Below, piece after piece: positions 58,908-64,000 of a DNA stretch of 64,000 nt; position 1 is the first letter of the stretch; every line of letters starts with the position of its first letter. The stretch spans positions 232 through 64,231 of the forward strand of contig DBZJ01000009.1 of the NCBI GenBank assembly GCA_002311635.1. Reading direction: 5' to 3'. The DNA comes from Syntrophaceae bacterium UBA1163 (lineage in GTDB: Bacteria > Desulfobacterota > BSN033 > UBA1163). A model generated the notes under the pieces. That model saw only the letters and a list, made by a program, of their open reading frames with translations. It searched no databases and was not told where the DNA came from. Position numbers and translations under genes: made by a program.

Positions 58908-59486
58908 TTAAGGCCTCTTTCCTTTTGTGGCTGGTTTCTGCTCCGTCCGTGGAGGCATTTTTTCCACATCCTTTGAATGGGCAAGAGGAAGAAGGTAGAG
59001 TTTGTAAAAAATTGGGTCACCCCACAATTTGATTTCGGGTGCCAAATCCCCTACTAGAGCGGAGAAGGGAGGAAAATTGTTATAGGCATTAAAATTCTCC
59101 GAGACGTCTTTTAAACATTTATAAAGCTTGACCGAGGCGCCGAGATGAGCGGGTTTCTCCTTCAACAACTTAATCTGTTGAATTCCCGTTTCGATCGATG
59201 CTTGGTCTTCCTCCAGCTTTGATATCCAAAATTTTCCCTCCTGATATAGAACCTCCGTCTCCCCCGTCTGAACGGCCTGCATCAGCTTTGTGCGAATCCC
59301 TTGAGCCCGCTTCATCACTTCATCCAGTTGATTGAGCAGCTCCATTTTGTCTTTCTTGGAAAGTTCGACGGTCTTGGATGAGGCTTTTGACAAAAAATAC
59401 TGCAGAGTATCGTCTTCTGCAAAGCCCATGCTGGTGAAGCCAAAGGACAAAAGAATTGCCGTGAGAAAGAATTTGCCACGTCTCAT
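58908..59486 (-). CDS. Secreted hypothetical protein
   Basis: A 192-residue protein with a signal peptide (KFFLTAILLSFGFTSMGFA, cleavage before EDD) and a helical, coiled-coil-like body (KKDKMELLNQLDEVMKRAQG, then IETGIQQIKLLKEKP). The tail is short and low in complexity. I recognise no family. It lies in the selenium/molybdenum hydroxylase gene group, between xdhC and yqeC, but a functional link is only suggested by position. Confidence 0.55.
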   Translation of the reverse strand: MRRGKFFLTAILLSFGFTSMGFAEDDTLQYFLSKASSKTVELSKKDKMELLNQLDEVMKRAQGIRTKLMQAVQTGETEVLYQEGKFWISKLEEDQASIETGIQQIKLLKEKPAHLGASVKLYKCLKDVSENFNAYNNFPPFSALVGDLAPEIKLWGDPIFYKLYLLPLAHSKDVEKMPPRTEQKPATKGKRP

Positions 59487-59744
59487 CTTATCCCTCCATT
59501 AACCTCTCGTCCATCCCCTCTCCTCTGCCTGGAAGGCAGGGAAAACAGCCCACCCGTTTGGGCAATGGTCACGGTGACGAGGCCCGTTTCGGACAATGAA
59601 CGATGGACAACGAACAAATAAACAAAAAAATAATAAGCTGTTCATCGTTTATCGTTTCATGTTCATCGTCCCTAACAACATGGGCATCCTCACCCTTGCC
59701 CGCGGACAGAACCTGTTTTCAATGAAATCGTTCACGATGAACTT
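59487..59744. other. Intergenic region with word-like hairpin repeats
   Basis: Contains GAACGATGGACAACGAAC-type words paired with GTTCATCGTTTATCGTTTCA-type words (59590-59690) and a palindromic CTGCCTGGAAGGCAGG (near 59526). No gene is supported; the only open frames are artefacts of the repeats. Confidence 0.5.
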
Positions 59745-60521
59745 CTATGGAAAGATCACCTCTACCACAGGGGGCTCACTATTCAACTGTCCCAAGACGA
59801 TCTTTTCGATCTTCTGGTGCTTTTTGTCAAGAACTTTCTGCGCGATATTCCTTGCCTTTGCTACGCCATCTGGAAGGTCCACTTTGTTAAGGAAGGCGAC
59901 GACCCTAGACGAAGAAGGAGCTCCTTTAAAGATGCCCTCGGAATGAGTCATTAAAATAGCCATGGCCTCATCCGTCAGCCTTTCTCCAACAGGAATCCCT
60001 GTTATCTTTGAAACCCTTTCCGGCTGAAAAACATTTTCATCGCTTAATTCTTTCCCCATCCCATCTGTCCCCAAAATGGCCACGACTAAACTCGTCGCCG
60101 TTGGGATCACGGGCTCATTCTCCCTCGGCGCTTTCACCGGTCGGCCCGCCGCGCCATCCGCTTCTACAATAACCACATCCGTTTCACGTAAACGCCAAAG
60201 TGCACCCACTAATTTTTGAGAAATCCCCTTCAATTTCCCTGATTCAAGCCTCTCCCGAGCAACCGTGATATGAGCGTATCGATCGAGATGGCGCCGCACA
60301 AAATCCTTAATCTTCCCTTCATCCGGATCGACAAACAGAGAACCCGTTTCTCCTAAAGCGGGCTCCGCTATCTTCGTGGTCGTAGTGGTAACCACCTTCA
60401 TCCCGCGGAGAAGCAGCTCTTTGGCAAGGCGAAACATGAGTGTGGTCTTTCCCCCTGCCCCGACCAAGCTGACCACGTCCCTTGCCTTGATCCCCAAGGC
60501 TTCGGTCAGAGAATCAACCAT
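59745..60521 (-). CDS. yqeC: Selenium-dependent molybdenum hydroxylase accessory protein YqeC
   Basis: A 258-residue P-loop protein: VVSLVGAGGKTTLMFRLAKE (Walker A, about 12-31), TTTTTKIAEPALGE, then DVVIVEADGAAGRPVKAPRE. This is the YqeC family linked with selenium-dependent molybdenum hydroxylases. The ATG at 60521 aligns the P-loop with the family start; a longer upstream start would reach into repeat DNA. It is followed by yqeB and mocA upstream in the same direction. Confidence 0.83.
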   Translation of the reverse strand: MVDSLTEALGIKARDVVSLVGAGGKTTLMFRLAKELLLRGMKVVTTTTTKIAEPALGETGSLFVDPDEGKIKDFVRRHLDRYAHITVARERLESGKLKGISQKLVGALWRLRETDVVIVEADGAAGRPVKAPRENEPVIPTATSLVVAILGTDGMGKELSDENVFQPERVSKITGIPVGERLTDEAMAILMTHSEGIFKGAPSSSRVVAFLNKVDLPDGVAKARNIAQKVLDKKHQKIEKIVLGQLNSEPPVVEVIFP

Positions 60522-60582
60522 GCCTTCCTCTTTGGGGTCTCCTTCACAAGCTCTCCGTGACAAACACGTGACGGACGATAAA

Positions 60583-60690
60583 TGATGAACAGTGCGTCTT
60601 CTCTTTTGTTCACTGCCTATAGTCTATTGCCCACGGTTCATTGTTCATCGCCCATTGTTCATGGTTGATCGTTCGAAACGTCCCTCGTCA
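60583..60690. repeat. Degenerate word repeat between yqeC and yqeB
   Basis: Tandem imperfect words of the type TTGTTCAT/CATTGTTCATGG fill most of the gap, with opposing GATGAACAG. Same class as 59590-59690. Confidence 0.5.
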
Positions 60691-60710
60691 CCCGATCCCG
60701 AACACCATCT

Positions 60711-61556
60711 TCATCGATTGAACCTGTATAAAACGGCTTCCAGCACTCCTCCGCCAATGGCTCTTGCTTTATCTGAGATAGTAAAGCAGGACTCCTTTTT
60801 GCCCCTCGGATCGATATCGCCTACCTTCATCCCTTTCTTTACTTCCACCCCTTCTCGAAGAAGCCCTCTCAAAACACCGCTGATTCTGGCGATGACCGGA
60901 AAATCGTCTACCACCGCCACCACGGATCCCATTTCCAGTCTATCTCCAATTGATTTTTGTGGATGGAAAATCCCCTTTTTCATTGTTCGAAGAACCCTTC
61001 CCATCGTATATCCGCCGATCTCCCCCGGAATGCCCGTGTCAGGTTCTGCTGTCCCATTCAAGATCATCCTGCCCAGCTGCTGTCCGCGATTCGTTTCGAT
61101 GACGATGTGAACATCTCTTCCTGCCGTAAACCCTGGACCAAGACCGATCACCAAAGGCGCATCGTGAACCTGAGTACCTAAATTCTGCTTAGCCATGATG
61201 GCGTCCACCAGGACATCGGGTTTCAAAAAACTTTTTGTCCTCTTCCCATCAGGGTCCACAAGAATTGGGACGTCCGCTTTCTGCCACACGGATACAACTT
61301 CCTCCGGCCTGGAAATAAGTCGGGCACGAACGCCTTCCACTTCTTTCTTGCCTTCATAGATCGCCTCGCTGAAGGCTACCTCTCTTCTTACAGCCAGGGG
61401 ATGGGGGATCTCTGTCAGGCAGATCTTAAAATGGGACCGGTAAAGCCGGTGGGCAACCCCGCTGGCGACCTCCCCGGCCCCTCGAATCAAAACGACTAAC
61501 TCACCCACGCTCTTTTTTGATTTCGTCTGAATTCCCTTCTTCATTCTCTCACTCAA
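60711..61556 (-). CDS. yqeB: Selenium-dependent molybdenum hydroxylase system protein YqeB (EF2563 family)
   Basis: A 281-residue protein with an N-terminal Rossmann-like segment (LVVLIRGAGEVASGVAHRLY) and the family stretches GLGPGFTAGRDVHIVIETNR, DTGIPGEIGGYTMGRVLR and DIDPRGKKESCFTISDKARA. The family occurs only where a selenium-dependent xanthine/purine hydroxylase is encoded. The start overlaps the stop of mocA by 4 bases. Confidence 0.87.
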   Translation of the reverse strand: MSERMKKGIQTKSKKSVGELVVLIRGAGEVASGVAHRLYRSHFKICLTEIPHPLAVRREVAFSEAIYEGKKEVEGVRARLISRPEEVVSVWQKADVPILVDPDGKRTKSFLKPDVLVDAIMAKQNLGTQVHDAPLVIGLGPGFTAGRDVHIVIETNRGQQLGRMILNGTAEPDTGIPGEIGGYTMGRVLRTMKKGIFHPQKSIGDRLEMGSVVAVVDDFPVIARISGVLRGLLREGVEVKKGMKVGDIDPRGKKESCFTISDKARAIGGGVLEAVLYRFNR

Positions 61557-62149
61557 TCCTTGCTTCTTCCTTCTCGCCCTTTTTTATAATCTTGCCACGT
61601 ATCCACATCCTTTACAACGCCTATCGATTTTACGCGAATCGCTCGTACGTCTTGAGGATGCCTCTCCATGATGGGCCTGCCTCCCACATCTCCCTCCAAA
61701 TTCAATAACTCCTTCCTGTATCTCCTATGGAAAATAACAGGATGCCCTTGTCTACCCTGAAAGGAGGGAACGATGATTCCACCTTTTCCTTTTTGAAAGG
61801 CATGGATCAAAACATTGATCGTCGGCGTCTTGAGAAAAGGCTGATCCCCCAAAGCGATGAGGATCCCGTCACTTTTGGAGCGGACGGCCATAAGACCTCT
61901 ACGGATGGAAGTACTCATGCCCCTGTACGAATAGGGATTGATGACGGCTCTCGCTTTTCGACTGCGAAATAGATTTTTCGCCCCCTTCTTTCGAACGCCA
62001 AGGACGATGACTAGCTCCCGGACTTCAGATCGCAACAGAGTTTCAAAGCAATGCTCCAGGACGGTCTTCCTTCCCCAAGGCAGGGATAATTTATCGACGC
62101 CCATTCTTTTCGACTTACCGGCTCCGAGGAGAATGGCTGAAATCATCAT
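61553..62149 (-). CDS. mocA: Molybdenum cofactor cytidylyltransferase MocA
   Basis: A 198-residue nucleotidyltransferase. It has the N-terminal GAGKSKRMGVDKLSLPW (NTP-binding loop), GILIALGDQPFLKTPTIN (metal-binding D) and GHPVIFHRRYRKELLNLEGD. It attaches CMP to molybdopterin, giving MCD for xanthine-dehydrogenase-type enzymes. It is first in the group mocA-yqeB-yqeC-(secreted protein)-xdhC. No hydroxylase structural gene is in the window. Confidence 0.83.
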   Translation of the reverse strand: MMISAILLGAGKSKRMGVDKLSLPWGRKTVLEHCFETLLRSEVRELVIVLGVRKKGAKNLFRSRKARAVINPYSYRGMSTSIRRGLMAVRSKSDGILIALGDQPFLKTPTINVLIHAFQKGKGGIIVPSFQGRQGHPVIFHRRYRKELLNLEGDVGGRPIMERHPQDVRAIRVKSIGVVKDVDTWQDYKKGREGRSKD

Positions 62150-62559
62150 CTTCTTCTATTTGTTAACTCTTACAAATTTAATCCGTATCCTCAATTTCTG
62201 TCAAGGTTTTGAGGCAGAATATCGGCTCTTAACTCTATCGGACGCTTGCAAAAAAAACGGACAAGCTTTCCGCTGAATCCTTTGAGAAGGAGGAATCTGA
62301 GGGCCGATTCCAATATTGCCTTCGCTGTTGTGGATTCAAGAGTTTTAAGGGGATACCCGATTGGTAGGGAAAGCAGAATTCTCGAAAAGTGTGATATCTA
62401 CGATGGTGTCGTCTGTTATCTTCAGACCCTGCCAATGAAAATGCCTGGTCCTCGGCGTGTCGAAATAACCGAGTGGAGAAAATCTTCAATCCCGGTACGT
62501 GAAAAAAGAAATCCCCCCAGGTCTTCCTTTACAGGCTGAGGTGGGGGGATTAACAAACC
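62150..62559. other. Intergenic region, unresolved content
   Basis: A 410-base gap between mocA (start) and the ferritin-like gene (stop). Several overlapping open frames run through 62235-62540; none has a ribosome site or recognisable domain, though the minus-strand frame with GYFDTPRTRHFHWQGLKITD looks protein-like for about 40 codons. It may be a decayed gene. A terminator hairpin is at 62511-62553. Confidence 0.35.
62511..62553 (-). terminator. Terminator-type hairpin after the ferritin-like gene
   Basis: AATCCCCCC/GGGGGGATT stem with a loop of about 24 bases, 7 bases after the ferritin-like stop on the minus strand. It resembles the AATCCCCC palindromic repeat family too. Confidence 0.55.
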
Positions 62560-63006
62560 CTACACTTCTTCCAGCATCGTGGTGAAGAGATCGTGATGCT
62601 CCTCTTCATCCTCAAGGATCTCTTTGAACATAAAAGCCGTCGTAACATCCCCTTCTTTTTGAGCCAGCTCAATAATCCCCCGATACATCTCGATCGCTTC
62701 TACCTCTGCCCTTACATCGAGTTCGAGGAACTCTTTCAAACTCTCCCCCACCTTGATGGGTGATGGTTTAGTGGTTGGGGTTCCCTCAAGATACCAAAGT
62801 CTCTCAGCAATCTTCTCGGCATGTTTCATCTCCACAATGGCCGTCTGTTGGAATTTATCCTGGACCGCAACGCCCTTCACCCCCACCACCTGCACATGCT
62901 GCCACATGTACTGGATGCTAACTTGAATCTCCCTGGCAATGGCGTCATTTAACATTCCTTTCAGCTTGTCACTCGCCTTGACGACAGGTTTTAACGAAAT
63001 TGCCAT
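62560..63006 (-). CDS. Ferritin-like/bacterioferritin-type di-iron protein
   Basis: A 148-residue four-helix bundle protein. Metal-ligand-type residues appear as E-x6-Y (AREIQVSIQYMW), ExxH in EMKHAEKI, a second Glu in RAEVEAIEMY and the EEEHHDLF end. This fits the DUF2202/Dps-ferritin-like group of about 150 residues; iron storage or oxidative-stress defence is likely. The ATG at 63006 has an AGGAGG ribosome site 8 bases upstream. Confidence 0.75.
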   Translation of the reverse strand: MAISLKPVVKASDKLKGMLNDAIAREIQVSIQYMWQHVQVVGVKGVAVQDKFQQTAIVEMKHAEKIAERLWYLEGTPTTKPSPIKVGESLKEFLELDVRAEVEAIEMYRGIIELAQKEGDVTTAFMFKEILEDEEEHHDLFTTMLEEV

Positions 63007-63194
63007 ATCCTTCACCTCCTCTCTGAATTTGGATTAGTCATCCTTCATTTTCTGTTCCAATTCTCTACCAAGCCCCTTTCGAAAGAAATAAGGTGAAGTA
63101 CGTATTTTTCGATGAAAAGCACGGTATTTTTGAAAAGGGCTTAACGATTTGCACACAGGCTGCCCTTTCCAATCGCTGAATCTTAAGCATCAGA

Positions 63195-63223
63195 TTGACA
63201 TATTGATTTGGTTATGCTATCGC
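63195..63223 (+). promoter_or_regulatory. Possible promoter of the amidase gene
   Basis: TTGACA (63195-63200) and TATCGC (63218-63223) are 17 bases apart, 10 bases before the start codon. The -10 element is weak. Confidence 0.35.
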
Positions 63224-63233
63224 TAAGCCAAAG

Positions 63234-64000
63234 ATGGGAACTAAATTTCCAAAAATCATCCTCCTGTCCTTCTTCCTAATCCCCATCCTGACTTTACAGC
63301 CTACTTTTGCCCCGGCTGCCCTCATCACAGATGTGAGGTCTTGGTCTGCCACGGATCACACCCGAGTGGTCATCGACCTCACGGAACCCGTCCAATATGA
63401 GAGCACTTCACAGGAAAATCCTCCTCAATTTCAGCTGGAGTTGAAAGGGGTCTACTTCTATACTCCCAAGAGAGAGTTGGAAGTGAAAGATCCGTTTCTT
63501 AGCACGATTAGTCTAACGGATCTTGGCGATGGAAGAGTCAGAATTATTTTTCAGCAAAAAAAGACCTTGAACACCAATGTTTTCCTTCTAAAGCCTTACC
63601 AAGATAAACCCCACCGTCTTGTCATTGACCTTATCGATGTATCGCTGGAGAAAAAGGAAATAGAAGAGAGGCAGAAGCAAAAAGAGATCAGACCCAAAGG
63701 GACCAAGATCGTTGTCATTGATCCGGGTCACGGCGGGGAAGATCCGGGAGCCATCGGTCCGAAAAAGACGATGGAAAAGGATATCGTTTTAAAGGTAGGA
63801 GCGAAATTGCTTCAACTCCTTAATCGAGACAAGGAAATTCAGGCATTCCTTACCCGAAAAGGAGATTATTTTATTCCTTTGGGCGGTAGAAGTAAGATGG
63901 CAACGGATTACGGTGCCGACCTATTTATCAGCCTCCATACAGACGCAAGTTTCAACCCGCAGGCCAGAGGATCCTCTGTCTATTGTCTCTCCCTCGCGGG
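63234..64000 (+). CDS. N-acetylmuramoyl-L-alanine amidase with AMIN domain (3' part missing, cut by window end)
   Basis: The frame is open from the ATG at 63234 to the window end, 255 codons. A signal peptide (IILLSFFLIPILTLQPTFA) is followed by an AMIN domain (about 35-140: VRSWSATDHTRVVIDLTEPV, then DKPHRLVIDLIDV). The Amidase_3 catalytic domain then starts, with VVIDPGHGGEDPGAIG (zinc His) and SLHTDASFNPQAR (second zinc His). AmiC-like enzymes cut the stem peptide from peptidoglycan during cell division. No clear ribosome site is visible. Confidence 0.85.
   Translation, partial: MGTKFPKIILLSFFLIPILTLQPTFAPAALITDVRSWSATDHTRVVIDLTEPVQYESTSQENPPQFQLELKGVYFYTPKRELEVKDPFLSTISLTDLGDGRVRIIFQQKKTLNTNVFLLKPYQDKPHRLVIDLIDVSLEKKEIEERQKQKEIRPKGTKIVVIDPGHGGEDPGAIGPKKTMEKDIVLKVGAKLLQLLNRDKEIQAFLTRKGDYFIPLGGRSKMATDYGADLFISLHTDASFNPQARGSSVYCLSLA

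Noticed and set aside
1-64000. tRNA, rRNA and CRISPR genes
   Set aside because: No cloverleaf, rRNA core or spaced direct repeats were recognised on reading both strands; a covariance search was not possible.

Overview
The window looks like chromosomal DNA of an anaerobic, hopanoid-making, selenium-using Gram-negative bacterium, most likely a member of the Desulfobacterota (former Deltaproteobacteria). This is an inference from gene content: hopanoid genes (hpnJ, hpnH, hpnM, hpnB), an MSHA-type pilus system with secretin and pseudopilins, DUF116 and DUF2284 proteins, accessory genes for a selenium-dependent molybdenum hydroxylase, and a glutaredoxin gene with an in-frame UGA. No rRNA, tRNA or CRISPR array was seen.

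Layout. 1-9 kb: isoprenoid/hopanoid neighbourhood (hpnJ cut by the window start, a cobalamin-type radical SAM enzyme, ispH-hpnH-hpnM, an outer-membrane barrel, DUF116, a prenyl diphosphate synthase, hpnB). 9-18 kb: DUF2284, a GspB/ExeA pair, a membrane protein, and a minus-strand group in which the ATPase and permease of one ABC exporter are separated by a ThDP enzyme and a Nudix hydrolase. 18-25 kb: accessory DNA with hicAB, an acyl-CoA dehydrogenase, small toxin/antitoxin-like pairs, and a group of integron gene cassettes without a visible integrase, carrying PIN-like, beta-flower and HEPN-like proteins. 25-31 kb: uvrA preceded by a 110-bp MITE, a probable selenocysteine glutaredoxin, DUF434, an MFS transporter and a GntR regulator. 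31-51 kb: sensor kinases and response regulators, then an MSHA-like pilus operon in the order F-H-I-J-K-(PilM+PilN)-PilO-PilP-secretin-ExeA-TPR-GspE. 51-54.5 kb: a YfhO-like membrane protein and two tandem major pilins with their own promoter region. 54.8-57.7 kb: a complete 2.94-kb IS1595-family transposon with 8-bp target duplication and three passenger genes. 57.7-64 kb: xdhC, yqeC, yqeB and mocA (selenium/molybdenum hydroxylase maturation), a ferritin-like protein and the start of a cell-wall amidase.

How the parts fit. The kinases and regulators immediately upstream of the pilus genes may control them, and the two pilins at 53.6-54.5 kb are the likely major subunits. The UGA-containing glutaredoxin and the yqeB/yqeC/mocA/xdhC set both point to active selenium metabolism.

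The most unusual features are: (1) the UGA-encoded glutaredoxin with a SECIS-like hairpin; (2) the integron-cassette remnant loaded with RNase-fold proteins; (3) the IS1595 transposon with a HEPN-like protein and a 45-residue partner; (4) several families of palindromic repeats inserted in frame into real genes (uvrA, pilM/N, pilP, prepilin leaders, yfhO); (5) word-like degenerate repeats that build intergenic hairpins.
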